NCBI GenBank assembly: GCA_944322345.1
Contig: CALUOO010000001.1
Location: 124,001-188,000 of the forward strand
From: an uncultured Bacteroides sp.
GTDB lineage: Bacteria; Bacteroidota; Bacteroidia; Bacteroidales; Bacteroidaceae
Length of the DNA: 64,000 nt
Direction of reading: 5' to 3'
This document shows positions 27,064 through 36,346 of the stretch, one piece after another (the first letter of the stretch is position 1; every line of letters starts with the position of its first letter). Position numbers and translations under genes: made by a program. The notes under the pieces are model-generated. The model saw only the letters and a list, made by a program, of their open reading frames with translations, did not search any database and was not told the origin of the DNA.

Positions 27064-28857
27064 TTATTCATCCGAAAAATGTACCAACACTTGTCGATAC
27101 GAATTAAATATCTTCGATTTGGAGACAAAACCTTTATAATGGCCCTCTTCATCTACTACAGGCAGATTCCATGCCTTTGTGTCGTCAAATGTCTGCATCA
27201 CCTGTTCCATGCCGTCGGTATCGATAATCTTTGCCGGAGCAGAGGTCATCAGTTTGTTGACTGTGAAACGGTGATACAGCTCCTGACGGAACATAATGTT
27301 ACGTATATCATCCAGCAGCACCAGTCCCAGCAGTTCTTTGGTTTTCACATCTGTAACCGGAAACACATTCCGATGCGAAGAAGCAATTGCCTTTACTAGC
27401 TCTCCCAAATCCATTTCCGGATGCACTTCCACAAAATCTGTCTCCACCACATTTTCCATCTTCATCAGTGTCAGCACAGCTTTGTCCTTATGATGAGTAA
27501 GCAACTGGCCTTTCTTAGCCAAACGCATGGAATAGATACTGTGTGGCTCGAACACAATAATAGTCAGATAAGAACTGACAGATACAATCATCAACGGAAG
27601 AAACAAATCGTATCCACCAGTCAGTTCAGCAATCAGGAATACACCTGTCAACGGAGCATGCATCACCCCGCTCATCACTCCCGCCATACCGAGCAAGGCA
27701 AAGTTCTTTTCGGTCAGATGTGTAAAAAATCCCAGTTCGTTATTAAAATGCGAGAAAACAAATCCGGCAATACAACCCAGATAAAGCGAAGGAGCAAAAA
27801 TACCACCGCAACCACCTCCTCCGTTCGTCGCACTGGAGGCAAAGACTTTTGTCAGAATAATCAACAGCAAGTAAACCAACAGCAGATTTCCGTGTCCATA
27901 GAAAATAGAGTTGTTCATTACCGTATTCCACTCTTCGGCCGTACGTCCGTTCAGCAACAGTTCTATCGTGTCATATCCTTCACCATAAAGCGGAGGAAAC
28001 AGGAAAATCAGTACACTCAGCATCACTCCTCCAAACAGAAGTTTCTTATAAGGATGATTCAGCCTACCGAAAATTCCCTCTACCGAATTCATAGCACGGG
28101 TAAAATACAACGAGACCAGTCCACAGAAAATTCCCAGCAGAATCACATACGGAATTCGGTGAAGGTCGAAAGCTGCATCCAGATGAAAGCGGAACATCGC
28201 CTCTGTTCCTGTTGTAATATAAGAGAGTGTAGCTGCCGTTACCGAAGTTATCAGCAAAGGAAGCAGAGAAGACATGGTAAGATCGATCATCAATACCTCC
28301 AGCGTAAACACCAGTCCGGCAATTGGGGCTTTAAAAATACCTGCCACTGCACCAGCGGCTCCACATCCCACAAGCAACATCAATGTGCGATGTTCCATCC
28401 GGAACATGCTCCCCAGATTCGATCCGATAGCCGAACCGGTCAGCACAATAGGCGCCTCGGCTCCTACCGATCCTCCGAAGCCGATGGTAATGGCACTGGC
28501 AATGGTAGACGACCAAATATTATGCCGCTTGATACGCCCCTGACGACGGGAAATAGCATACAGGATTTTGGTCACTCCATGACTGATATCATCCTTCACA
28601 ATGTTCCGTACAAACCATCCGGCAAGGAAAATACCCACCACCGGATAAACCAGATAAAGATAGTTGGCCTCGGTAGTATCAAAGTTTTCCGTCAGGAAGT
28701 TCTGTATCTCGTGAATCAGGAATTTCAATATCAATGCAGCCAAAGCTGTAAAAATGCCCACTAGAAAGCTCAATATCAAGATAAACTGCTTTTCTTTGAT
28801 ATTCGCCTCCCGCCATTTGATACAGCGCTGCAACAGACTCTCTTTTTCTTTTTCCAT
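27064..28857 (-). CDS. ClC-type chloride channel/antiporter with C-terminal CBS pair
   Basis: 597 residues. The membrane part (about 20-440) has the ClC signatures GGSVGAEAPIVLTG, which includes the gating glutamate position, and GGGGCGGIFAPSLYLG. The C-terminal region (about 450-590) holds two CBS motifs (VVETDFVEVHPEMDLGEL.., and LMTSAPAKIIDTDGMEQV..), which usually bind adenine nucleotides and regulate transport. Whether it is a Cl-/H+ exchanger or a channel cannot be decided here. It is 23 bases downstream of tsaC. Confidence 0.92.
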   Translation of the reverse strand: MEKEKESLLQRCIKWREANIKEKQFILILSFLVGIFTALAALILKFLIHEIQNFLTENFDTTEANYLYLVYPVVGIFLAGWFVRNIVKDDISHGVTKILYAISRRQGRIKRHNIWSSTIASAITIGFGGSVGAEAPIVLTGSAIGSNLGSMFRMEHRTLMLLVGCGAAGAVAGIFKAPIAGLVFTLEVLMIDLTMSSLLPLLITSVTAATLSYITTGTEAMFRFHLDAAFDLHRIPYVILLGIFCGLVSLYFTRAMNSVEGIFGRLNHPYKKLLFGGVMLSVLIFLFPPLYGEGYDTIELLLNGRTAEEWNTVMNNSIFYGHGNLLLVYLLLIILTKVFASSATNGGGGCGGIFAPSLYLGCIAGFVFSHFNNELGFFTHLTEKNFALLGMAGVMSGVMHAPLTGVFLIAELTGGYDLFLPLMIVSVSSYLTIIVFEPHSIYSMRLAKKGQLLTHHKDKAVLTLMKMENVVETDFVEVHPEMDLGELVKAIASSHRNVFPVTDVKTKELLGLVLLDDIRNIMFRQELYHRFTVNKLMTSAPAKIIDTDGMEQVMQTFDDTKAWNLPVVDEEGHYKGFVSKSKIFNSYRQVLVHFSDE

Positions 28858-28880
28858 CTATACGCAATTCTCCTTTCCTG

Positions 28881-29444
28881 CTATTCACGAATCACTTTCA
28901 CCACTCCGCCTTTACCCAGCTTAATGATGCTCGAAGGTTTCGGGCGGCTCATGTCGTCCTGCCGGTAGGTCACAATATAATCCACGGCAGCCTTTATTTC
29001 TTCACTGATTTCGCTGAAATTGGCAGCTCCCGGTTGCCCGCTGATGTTGGCAGAAGTAGAAACAATCGCCTTACGGAACTGCTGGCACAAGCGACGCGAA
29101 AACTCTTCGTTTGTCACACGGATACCCACACTACCGTCTTCGGCAAGCAGGTTCGGAGCCAGATTGCGTGCTCCCGAATAGATAATAGTCAGAGGTTTCT
29201 CCGACAGTTCAATCAAGTCCCATGCCACATCGGGGACATCATCCACATAGAAATCTACCTTCACGGGTGTATCAACCAGTACCAGCATCGCCTTGCTGTC
29301 GGCACGTTTCTTTATTTCATACACCCGGCGTACAGCCTCTTCGTTGGTGGCATCGCAGCCTATCCCCCACACCGTGTCTGTAGGATAAAGGATTACGCCT
29401 CCCTCGTTCATCACCTGACAGGCTTTCTTAATATCTTCTATCAT
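28881..29444 (-). CDS. tsaC: Threonylcarbamoyl-AMP synthase (Sua5/YciO/YrdC family)
   Basis: Makes threonylcarbamoyl-AMP, the first step of t6A modification of tRNAs reading ANN codons. From the ATG at 29444 the protein has 187 residues, the normal size for the short TsaC type: GGVILYPTDTVWGIGCDA, the KKRADSKAM basic patch, and a C-terminal SSIIKLGKGG. The frame stays open to 29570, but a -7 box at 29477-29484 lies inside that extension, so the shorter start is favoured. It is the first gene of the run tsaC-clc-fmt-rpe-comEC. Confidence 0.9.
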   Translation of the reverse strand: MIEDIKKACQVMNEGGVILYPTDTVWGIGCDATNEEAVRRVYEIKKRADSKAMLVLVDTPVKVDFYVDDVPDVAWDLIELSEKPLTIIYSGARNLAPNLLAEDGSVGIRVTNEEFSRRLCQQFRKAIVSTSANISGQPGAANFSEISEEIKAAVDYIVTYRQDDMSRPKPSSIIKLGKGGVVKVIRE

Positions 29445-29476
29445 TTTTTCTATTGATTTCGGTTGAGAATAATACG

Positions 29477-29484
29477 CAAAAGTA
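29477..29484 (-). promoter_or_regulatory. -7 box of the tsaC run
   Basis: TACTTTTG on the - strand, 33 bases before the chosen tsaC start; no clear -33 box. Confidence 0.55.
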
Positions 29485-29634
29485 TCACTTTCAGCCGACT
29501 CTTGGAAATTTATGCGGAACTTTTCTGCACGTTCAACCATTGCTCTCGCCATTGCGATATAAACAAGCACGTCTCTTCGCGATATTAAATAATCCCCTCC
29601 TTGTACATATTATCCATTTTTCTCCTACAAATTA

Positions 29635-29728
29635 TTTCGTATCACTCAGGTAATCCTTTCGTATCACTTAAGTAATACGAAAGAATCACTATTGTGATAC
29701 GAACGTTCAACTTAAGTGATACGAAATA
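29635..29728. repeat. Palindromic 22-base tandem array (array E)
   Basis: TTTCGTATCACT occurs at 29635 and 29657, and the shared ATCACT again at 29685, all in 22-base steps; the mirror half TGATACGAA-type segments recur at about 29671, 29693 and 29715, also 22 apart. The underlying unit is the palindrome CGTATCACTTAAGTGATACG, with adjacent units sharing their ends. Unrelated in sequence to the other repeat family but with the same period. Confidence 0.9.
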
Positions 29729-29894
29729 AATTCTAAAAGGAAGGGGAATAATATTACCAGACTCACAGATTAAAGATGTCTGCCCCGTATGCTGTACATA
29801 CCTTCCCGGGAAACATACGAATATTTCACGAGAATTTCACAAAAGGCCCTAAATAAAAAAGCAAGCAAAAAGAAAACAAAAGATTTTAATTTAT

Positions 29895-29902
29895 TACCTT
29901 TG
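29895..29902 (+). promoter_or_regulatory. -7 box of the thioesterase gene
   Basis: TACCTTTG matches TAnnTTTG; predicted leader about 30 bases, with an AAAAGGA ribosome-binding site 9 bases before the ATG. Confidence 0.65.
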
Positions 29903-29938
29903 CACCATTCTAAGTAAAAAGATAAAAGGAAAACAATC

Positions 29939-30379
29939 ATGGAAGAAATCATATTCCATCACACATTACCCATACAGCTTCGGTTCAACGATGTCGACAA
30001 ATTCGGTCATGTCAACAATACGGTCTATTTTTCATTCTACGATCTGGGAAAAACGGAATATTTTGCCTCCGTCTGTCCGGGAGTAGATTGGGAGAAGAAC
30101 GGCATTGTGGTAGTGCATATCGAAGCCAATTTCCTCCAGCAGATATTCGGTTCAGACCATGTAGCCGTACAGACTGCCGTGTCGGCTATCGGAACAAAGA
30201 GTTTCGACTTGGTGCAACGGGTGATTGATACGAAGACCAATGAGGTAAAATGTATCTGCAAGTCGGTAATGGTAGCTTTCGATTTAGAGAAACACGAATC
30301 CATGCCGCTGACTGAAGCATGGATAGAAGCTATCTGCCGGTTTGAGGGAAGGGATTTAAGAAAGAAAAAAGCGAACTAA
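29939..30379 (+). CDS. Hotdog-fold acyl-CoA thioesterase (4HBT family)
   Basis: 146-residue cytoplasmic protein. RFNDVDKFGHVNNTVYFSFYDLGKTEYF (about 13-40) is the 4-hydroxybenzoyl-CoA-thioesterase/YbgC signature, with Asp18 in the position of the usual catalytic Asp and the HVNN helix start. These enzymes hydrolyse short- or medium-chain acyl-CoA or acyl-ACP thioesters; the substrate is not evident. It is transcribed alone and is convergent with the flavodoxin gene. Confidence 0.88.
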   Translation: MEEIIFHHTLPIQLRFNDVDKFGHVNNTVYFSFYDLGKTEYFASVCPGVDWEKNGIVVVHIEANFLQQIFGSDHVAVQTAVSAIGTKSFDLVQRVIDTKTNEVKCICKSVMVAFDLEKHESMPLTEAWIEAICRFEGRDLRKKKAN

Positions 30380-30490
30380 AACCAAAGCCTCCACATATTC
30401 CCCCTCCGGAAGAAGATGTGGAGTGCCAATGGCGTTACCTTTATTTCCAATTCATACGGAAGCCATATATAGTAAGGAATTGAAGTTTTC

Positions 30491-31054
30491 CTAGAACTTT
30501 TCCGCCCACTCACGAAGCGACTGTTCGCTGATACGGTTGCATAGTTTTCCGCTCTGCCAACGAATTTCAGGATAAGTTTTTTTCAGCACAGACACACTGT
30601 TGCTTATAGAGCTACTGCCTGATGTGGCAAAAGGCACAACCACTTTCCCTTTCAAAGAATGGGCTTCAATAAACGTATTGATGACTCTTGGAGCCAAATC
30701 CCACCAGATGGGGTAACCAAGAAATATCAGGTCGTAATCGGCAATATTTTCTTTAGTGCCTTTCAGCGCCGGACGGGCAGCCTGATTGTCCATTTCTACG
30801 GAACTGCGTGATTTCTTGTTGTTCCAGTCGAGGTCTGCACTGGTATAAGGCTGTTCGGGCTGGATTTCATAAAGGTCGGCCGATGTTGCTGCCGCCAATT
30901 GCTTGGCAACTTTTGCCGTAGTGCCTGTTGCCGAGAAATAAGCAACAAGGATCTTTCTGTCTGATTGTTTCTGATTCATAGTCTGTTTCTGTTGTGCGCA
31001 TGCGGCAACGGCGATTCCTACCACTGCCAGCAATGCAATGATAAATGTTTTCAT
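30491..31054 (-). CDS. Flavodoxin-like lipoprotein
   Basis: 187 residues from the ATG at 31054, which gives a lipoprotein signal (MKTFIIALLAVVGIAVAAC); the longer frame to 31093 would overlap the upstream gene by 20 bases and spoil the signal. The flavodoxin FMN-phosphate loop is YFSATGTTAKVA (about 39-50), then FLGYPIWWDLAPRVINTF (about 110-127) as in the flavodoxin_4 family. It is unusual for a flavodoxin to be exported; a periplasmic or membrane-attached quinone or redox role is inferred from its operon partners. Confidence 0.85.
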   Translation of the reverse strand: MKTFIIALLAVVGIAVAACAQQKQTMNQKQSDRKILVAYFSATGTTAKVAKQLAAATSADLYEIQPEQPYTSADLDWNNKKSRSSVEMDNQAARPALKGTKENIADYDLIFLGYPIWWDLAPRVINTFIEAHSLKGKVVVPFATSGSSSISNSVSVLKKTYPEIRWQSGKLCNRISEQSLREWAEKF

Positions 31055-31073
31055 TTTCAGTCTGTTGAGTTTA

Positions 31074-31895
31074 CTATTTTCCAAGTTTATCATATTCCTC
31101 GTCTGTCACCGGTTCAAGCCATTCGTTAGAAGCATTCTCTCCCGGAACTTCGAAGGCAAGATGAGCAAACCAGCTGTCGGCAGCAGCTCCATGCCAGTGT
31201 TTCACGTTGGCAGGAATGTGAATCACCGTACCGGGCAGAATCTCCTGTGCCGGCTTTCCTTCTTCCTGATACCAACCACGTCCGGCAACACCGACCAGCA
31301 TCTGCCCGCCTCCTTTGGTTGCCTTATGAACATGCCAGTTGTTTCTGCATCGGGGTTCAAATGTCACATTAGCAAAAGGAATCTGTGCATCGGAAATGGA
31401 AGCCAGATAGCTGTTGCCGATAAAATATTTGCTATACGCCGTGTTGGGCTCACCAATGGGAAAAATCATCTCGCGCTGAAAGGCTGCTTTGGCATCTGTC
31501 GCCGTCACATCTTCCGCCCAGACCTCTTTGGCAAGGCGGAAAGCCGCCCACGCTTTCGGCCATCCGGCATAAAAAGCAATGTGAGTAATGATTTCCGAGA
31601 TTTCCGTACGGGTAATGCCATTCTGCTTTGCTGTCTGCAAATGGTAAGTAAGCGACGAATCGGTAATTCCCTGACTGATCAAGGAAGTAAGCGTCACGAT
31701 GCTGCGGTCGCGCAGGCTGAGCAGGTCATTTCTACTCCATACTTCTCCGAAGAGAATGTCATCGTTCACACGTGCGAACTCCGGTGCGAAGTCTCCCAAC
31801 TGGTCGCGCCCGGCTGTCTGTACAATTTTCTGTTGTGCCATACTACTATTAACTGTTAAAATACAAATGACTACAAATAAAAAGATTCTGTTCAT
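31074..31895 (-). CDS. Exported carboxymuconolactone-decarboxylase-like and cupin fusion
   Basis: 273 residues with a signal peptide (MNRIFLFVVICILTVNSSMAQ). Residues about 45-125 are CMD/AhpD-like (GEVWSRNDLLSLRDRSIVTLTSLISQG, HIAFYAGWPKAWAAF) but lack the CXXC pair of AhpD peroxidase partners. Residues about 175-255 form a cupin with metal-binding histidines in NNWHVHKATKGGGQM and HIPANVKHWHGA. Such fusions occur in Bacteroidota and proteobacteria next to quinone or aldehyde redox genes. Function is not established. Confidence 0.82.
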   Translation of the reverse strand: MNRIFLFVVICILTVNSSMAQQKIVQTAGRDQLGDFAPEFARVNDDILFGEVWSRNDLLSLRDRSIVTLTSLISQGITDSSLTYHLQTAKQNGITRTEISEIITHIAFYAGWPKAWAAFRLAKEVWAEDVTATDAKAAFQREMIFPIGEPNTAYSKYFIGNSYLASISDAQIPFANVTFEPRCRNNWHVHKATKGGGQMLVGVAGRGWYQEEGKPAQEILPGTVIHIPANVKHWHGAAADSWFAHLAFEVPGENASNEWLEPVTDEEYDKLGK

Positions 31896-31908
31896 AGAAA
31901 TTACTTGT

Positions 31909-32379
31909 TTATTGAATATAATTTATGACCTTGTTATTCGGATTCAGCGGAATCTGATCGGAAAGAATCAGACTTTTGACCATATGTAATGTTCCTTTTT
32001 TATATTTCTGAAAATGCTCTGATGCAACATGCTTTTCGTATGCTTCCCGAGTGGCATAAGTTTCAAGAATGGTCACCATACATGGGTTTTCCTTTTCCTG
32101 AACAGCATACATGGTCAGCACTCCGGGTTCTGTACACAAAGAGACTTCACCCACTTCGGCAGCATACTTTATATATTCATCCAAATATTGAGGATAGACC
32201 TCAATTTTTGACAAACGTACAATGCCATCAGCTTCCATCGGATATTTTATACACATTTTCATGTTCAAATCAGTCACATTAGCATTTGCTTTATAAGAAT
32301 CCGGCTGAATCGCTACCGATTGGGCACACATCAGCAAGGAAATATTCCACAGAAGAAACAGAGACAAAACAACTTTCAT
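31909..32379 (-). CDS. Exported ABM-domain protein (putative quinol monooxygenase)
   Basis: 156 residues from the ATG at 32379; a -7 box at 32422-32429 lies inside the longer alternative frame and supports this start. Signal peptide MKVVLSLFLLWNISLLMCA. The body is an antibiotic-biosynthesis-monooxygenase fold: VRLSKIEVYPQYLDEYIKYA, EPGVLTMYAVQEKENP and ILETYATREAYEKHVASEHFQKY. YgiN-like members oxidise quinols. It leads an operon with the CMD-cupin fusion (13 bases away) and the flavodoxin. Confidence 0.82.
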   Translation of the reverse strand: MKVVLSLFLLWNISLLMCAQSVAIQPDSYKANANVTDLNMKMCIKYPMEADGIVRLSKIEVYPQYLDEYIKYAAEVGEVSLCTEPGVLTMYAVQEKENPCMVTILETYATREAYEKHVASEHFQKYKKGTLHMVKSLILSDQIPLNPNNKVINYIQ

Positions 32380-32688
32380 TTTTATATTCTCCACAACCAA
32401 ACCGTATTTTATATCTGTCCACAAAGTTAGAGGAATGATTATCTTGAATTACAACCCTAAAAAGGGATGTTTCTACCTTTTTTACTGATTCTGACCTCTA
32501 TACTGGAAAGGAAAGTTGTTTTTATAACATCTATCCAGACACTAAAAGAGGAACAGAAAAAACTTAAAAAAGATAATTTAAGCAGTATCATGTAAGATGC
32601 TTGCCGTTTTTTTCGTACTTTTACAGCTTGTTGGAGAGATATGCCTTTTCCAGCACTTGAGAAAGAAAAAGAAAAAACAACATATATA
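32380..32688. other. Divergent region between the ABM-domain gene and recJ
   Basis: It holds the ABM promoter (32422-32455). A weak TACTTTTA box at 32616-32623 may serve recJ. No other feature is visible. Confidence 0.4.
32422..32455 (-). promoter_or_regulatory. Promoter of the ABM/CMD-cupin/flavodoxin operon
   Basis: TAACTTTG on the - strand (32422-32429) with a GTTG at 32452-32455, 22 bases upstream; leader about 35 bases. Confidence 0.55.
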
Positions 32689-34407
32689 ATGAATCACAAA
32701 TGGAATTATCTACCAATCACACCCGAACAGACAGAGATAAGCCAAACATTGGCTAAAGAACTGGGGATTCACCCAATACTTGGCCGATTATTGGTGCAAA
32801 GAGGCATCAAAAAGGCTTCTGATGCAAAAAGATTCTTCCGTCCACAATTGCCGGACTTGCACAACCCATACCTGATGAACGATATGGATGTGGCTGTGGA
32901 GCGCCTGAACAAAGCAATGGGAAGGAAAGAACGTATTCTGATTTACGGGGATTATGATGTAGACGGTACTACTGCCGTAGCGTTGGTCTACAAATTTATT
33001 CAACAGTTCTATTCGAACATAGACTATTACATACCCGACCGTTATGAAGAAGGGTATGGCATTTCGCAAAAAGGAGTGGATTATGCGGCGGAAACAGGTG
33101 TCAGCCTGATTATTGTACTCGACTGCGGAATAAAGGCTGTAGAAGAAATCACATACGCCAAGGAAAAAGGCATCGATTTCATTATCTGCGACCATCATGT
33201 ACCGGATGATGTATTGCCTCCTGCCGTTGCTATTTTAAATCCCAAACGTCTGGACAATACCTACCCTTATACTCACCTGTCCGGATGCGGAGTGGGATTT
33301 AAGTTCATGCAGGCATTTGCCATCAGCAACGGCATTGAATTTCACCACCTAATTCCACTGCTCGATCTGGTAGCAGTCAGTATCGCTTCGGACATTGTAC
33401 CCATCATGGGAGAAAACCGCATACTGGCATTTCATGGATTGAAACAATTGAACAGTAATCCAAGTGTCGGCATGAAAGCGATTATTGATGTATGCGGACT
33501 GTCAGAGCGGGAAATCACCATCAGTGATATCGTTTTCAAAATAGGGCCACGCATCAATGCCTCAGGACGAATCCAAAATGGGAAAGAAGCTGTAGACTTG
33601 CTGACAGAAAAAGACTTTTCGGTAGCGTTGGAAAAAGCAGGACAAATCAACCAATACAACGAAACAAGAAAAGACCTCGATAAAAATATGACGGAAGAGG
33701 CAAACCAGATTGTCAGCCATCTGGAAGGGTTGGCCAACCGTCGCTCAATTGTTCTCTACAACGAGGAATGGCACAAAGGAGTAATCGGTATTGTAGCCTC
33801 GCGACTGACCGAAATCTATTATCGCCCCGCAGTAGTTCTGACACGTACCAATGACATGGCTACCGGTTCGGCACGTTCCGTATCCGGATTTGACGTCTAC
33901 AAGGCCGTAGAATACTGCCGAGACCTGCTGGAAAACTTCGGAGGACATACGTACGCCGCAGGCTTGTCTATGAAAGTAGAGAACGTAGAGGCATTTACGA
34001 AACGTTTTGAGGAATTTGTCGCCCAGCACATTCTGCCAGAGCAAACCAGTGCTGTAATCGACATTGACGCCGAAATTGATTTCAAGGACATCACTTCCCG
34101 TTTCTTCAACGATCTGAAGAAGTTTAACCCATTCGGTCCGGACAATCCCAAACCGGTATTCTGCACCCATCATGTGTATGACTATGGAACAAGCAAAGTA
34201 GTAGGACGCGATCAGGAGCACATCAAGCTGGAACTGGTGGACAACAAATCAAACAACGTGATGAACGGGATTGCCTTCGGACAAAGTTCGCATGTACGTT
34301 ATATCAAAACCAAACGATCGTTCGACATCTGCTACACTATCGAAGAGAATACGCATAAACGAGGTGAAGTACAGCTTCTGATTGAAGACATAAAGCCTAT
34401 TGAATAA
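32689..34407 (+). CDS. recJ: Single-stranded-DNA-specific exonuclease RecJ
   Basis: 5'-3' single-strand exonuclease in RecF-pathway recombination and repair. 572 residues from the ATG at 32689 (MNHKWNYLPITP), preferred over 32641 because it matches the usual RecJ N-terminus. DHH-family motifs: YGDYDVDGTT (about 83-92), LDCGIKAVEEI, CDHHVPDD (about 168-175), and DHHA1 with SGRIQNGKEAVDLL and GGHTYAAGLSM. C-terminal OB domain includes FGPDNPKPVF. Its stop overlaps the recQ start, coupling two repair enzymes that act together. Confidence 0.95.
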   Translation: MNHKWNYLPITPEQTEISQTLAKELGIHPILGRLLVQRGIKKASDAKRFFRPQLPDLHNPYLMNDMDVAVERLNKAMGRKERILIYGDYDVDGTTAVALVYKFIQQFYSNIDYYIPDRYEEGYGISQKGVDYAAETGVSLIIVLDCGIKAVEEITYAKEKGIDFIICDHHVPDDVLPPAVAILNPKRLDNTYPYTHLSGCGVGFKFMQAFAISNGIEFHHLIPLLDLVAVSIASDIVPIMGENRILAFHGLKQLNSNPSVGMKAIIDVCGLSEREITISDIVFKIGPRINASGRIQNGKEAVDLLTEKDFSVALEKAGQINQYNETRKDLDKNMTEEANQIVSHLEGLANRRSIVLYNEEWHKGVIGIVASRLTEIYYRPAVVLTRTNDMATGSARSVSGFDVYKAVEYCRDLLENFGGHTYAAGLSMKVENVEAFTKRFEEFVAQHILPEQTSAVIDIDAEIDFKDITSRFFNDLKKFNPFGPDNPKPVFCTHHVYDYGTSKVVGRDQEHIKLELVDNKSNNVMNGIAFGQSSHVRYIKTKRSFDICYTIEENTHKRGEVQLLIEDIKPIE

Positions 34408-36307
34408 CTATCGGGAAATACTGAAACAATACTGGGGGTATGACTCCTTCCGTCATCTGCAGGAGGAGATCATTACCAGTATAGGTGAAGGAAACGACAC
34501 ACTGGGACTGATGCCCACCGGAGGAGGAAAATCCATTACGTTCCAGGTGCCTGCTCTTGCCAAAGCCGGATTGTGTCTTGTCATTACCCCTCTGATTGCG
34601 CTGATGAAAGATCAGGTGCAGAATCTGAGAAAACGGGGTATAAAAGCAACCGCAGTCTACTCGGGCATGACGCGGCAGGAAATTATCACCGCCCTCGAAA
34701 ACTGCATATTCGGCGATTACAAATTTCTATATATCTCGCCCGAACGGTTGGACACGGAACTATTCCGTACCAAGCTCCGTTCCATGAAAGTCTCCTTGAT
34801 TACCGTAGACGAAAGCCACTGTATCTCTCAATGGGGTTACGATTTCCGCCCGGCATACCTGAAAATAGCAGAAATACGCGAACTACTTCCCGGAGTGCCT
34901 GTACTGGCTTTAACAGCAACAGCCACCCCCGAAGTGGTAAAAGACATCCAGTTACGACTCGGCTTCCGCAAAGAAAATGTCTTTCGGATGAGTTTCGAAC
35001 GGAAGAACCTGGCCTACATCGTCCGTCAGACAGACAACAAAAACGGAGAGTTATTACGCATTCTGAGAAAAATAAACGGAAGTGCCATTATTTATGTACG
35101 AAACCGGAGACGGACAAAAGAAGTCACCGAACTACTTATGGGTGAAGGAATTACCGCTGACTTCTACCATGCCGGGCTGGATAACGCCGTGAAGGATCTC
35201 CGGCAAAAAAGATGGCAAAATGGAGAAGTGCGAGTAATGGTAGCTACCAATGCATTTGGTATGGGAATCGACAAGCCGGATGTCCGTATTGTCATACACC
35301 TTGACTTGCCAGACTCTCCGGAAGCTTATTTTCAGGAAGCCGGTCGTGCAGGAAGAGACGGGGAAAAAGCATTCGCCATTATTCTATATGCCAAATCGGA
35401 CAGAATTACACTACACAAGCGCATAGCAGACACCTTCCCGGAAAAAGAGTATATTCTTGATGTATATGAACATCTGCAATATTATTACCAAATGGCTATG
35501 GGAGACGGTTACCAGTGTGTACGTGAATTCAACTTGGAAGAATTCTGCCGAAAATTCAAGCACTTTCCTGTACCAGCCGACAGTGCACTGAAGATATTGA
35601 CACAAGCCGGTTATCTGGAATATACCGACGAACAAGATAATGCATCACGCATCATGTTCACTATCCGGCGCGATGAATTGTATAAGCTACATGAAATGGG
35701 ACCTGAAGCAGAAGCACTGATACAACTTATTCTCCGTTCCTATACAGGACTTTTTACAGACTATGCCTACATCAGCGAAGAAGCACTATCCATCCGTAGC
35801 GGTATGTCGCGCCAACAGATATATTCCATACTGACCACCTTGACCAAACGACGCATTGTCGACTACATTCCCCGAAAAAAAACACCTTATATTATATACA
35901 CGCGCGAACGGATGGAACGGAATGAAATACATATCCCCCCCAGCGTATACGAAGAGCGGAAGGCACGTTACGAAGCCCGCATCAAAGCAATGGAAGAATA
36001 TGTTACAACCGAACACATCTGTCGGAGCCGAATGCTGCTCCACTATTTCGGAGAAAAGAATGATCACAACTGCGGGATATGCGATGTATGCCTCAGCCAG
36101 CATCCTTCTTCCGACCACCACTCCCATGTCCCGTTTGAGCAAATGAAACAAGAAATAATCAAATTATTATCAAATCGGGAACTGACACCCTCAGGTATTG
36201 TAGAAGCATTACAATCTGAACCGGAAGAGACCGGTAAAGTACTCCGTTATCTACTGGAAGAAGGTGCATTGAAGATGGAAAACGGAATGCTTCATATTTC
36301 AAAATAA
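34400..36307 (+). CDS. recQ: ATP-dependent DNA helicase RecQ
   Basis: 3'-5' helicase that unwinds DNA for RecJ. 635 residues: Walker A MPTGGGKS (about 38-45), DEAH-type box DESHCISQWGYDFR, motif III ALTATATP, motif VI QEAGRAGRDG, then the RecQ zinc-binding cysteines ending HNCGICDVC, and a winged helix. An HRDC domain is not recognisable. The start is TTG at 34400: there is an in-frame stop at 34391 and no ATG before Walker A. The TTG is part of the recJ stop region (ATTGAATAA), so translation is probably coupled. Confidence 0.93.
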   Translation: MNNYREILKQYWGYDSFRHLQEEIITSIGEGNDTLGLMPTGGGKSITFQVPALAKAGLCLVITPLIALMKDQVQNLRKRGIKATAVYSGMTRQEIITALENCIFGDYKFLYISPERLDTELFRTKLRSMKVSLITVDESHCISQWGYDFRPAYLKIAEIRELLPGVPVLALTATATPEVVKDIQLRLGFRKENVFRMSFERKNLAYIVRQTDNKNGELLRILRKINGSAIIYVRNRRRTKEVTELLMGEGITADFYHAGLDNAVKDLRQKRWQNGEVRVMVATNAFGMGIDKPDVRIVIHLDLPDSPEAYFQEAGRAGRDGEKAFAIILYAKSDRITLHKRIADTFPEKEYILDVYEHLQYYYQMAMGDGYQCVREFNLEEFCRKFKHFPVPADSALKILTQAGYLEYTDEQDNASRIMFTIRRDELYKLHEMGPEAEALIQLILRSYTGLFTDYAYISEEALSIRSGMSRQQIYSILTTLTKRRIVDYIPRKKTPYIIYTRERMERNEIHIPPSVYEERKARYEARIKAMEEYVTTEHICRSRMLLHYFGEKNDHNCGICDVCLSQHPSSDHHSHVPFEQMKQEIIKLLSNRELTPSGIVEALQSEPEETGKVLRYLLEEGALKMENGMLHISK

Positions 36308-36346
36308 GTTGTTACATTTGCGGATAAAATAAACAAACAAAGAACT

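Larger units (their letters stand above)
29445..29938. other. Divergent promoter region with palindromic array
   Basis: The 494 bases between tsaC (-) and the thioesterase gene (+) hold one promoter box for each and, between them, the palindromic 22-base array at 29635-29728. The part 29485-29634 and the part 29729-29890 show nothing else I can name. Confidence 0.6.

Noticed and set aside
27421-28764. 447-codon open frame antisense to the chloride channel gene
   Set aside because: Its translation is rich in Gln, Arg, His and Ser without any domain, as expected for the reverse of a membrane protein.
30389-30423. Terminator between the thioesterase and flavodoxin genes
   Set aside because: CTCCACAT/ATGTGGAG gives an 8-bp stem, but no T-run follows on either strand.
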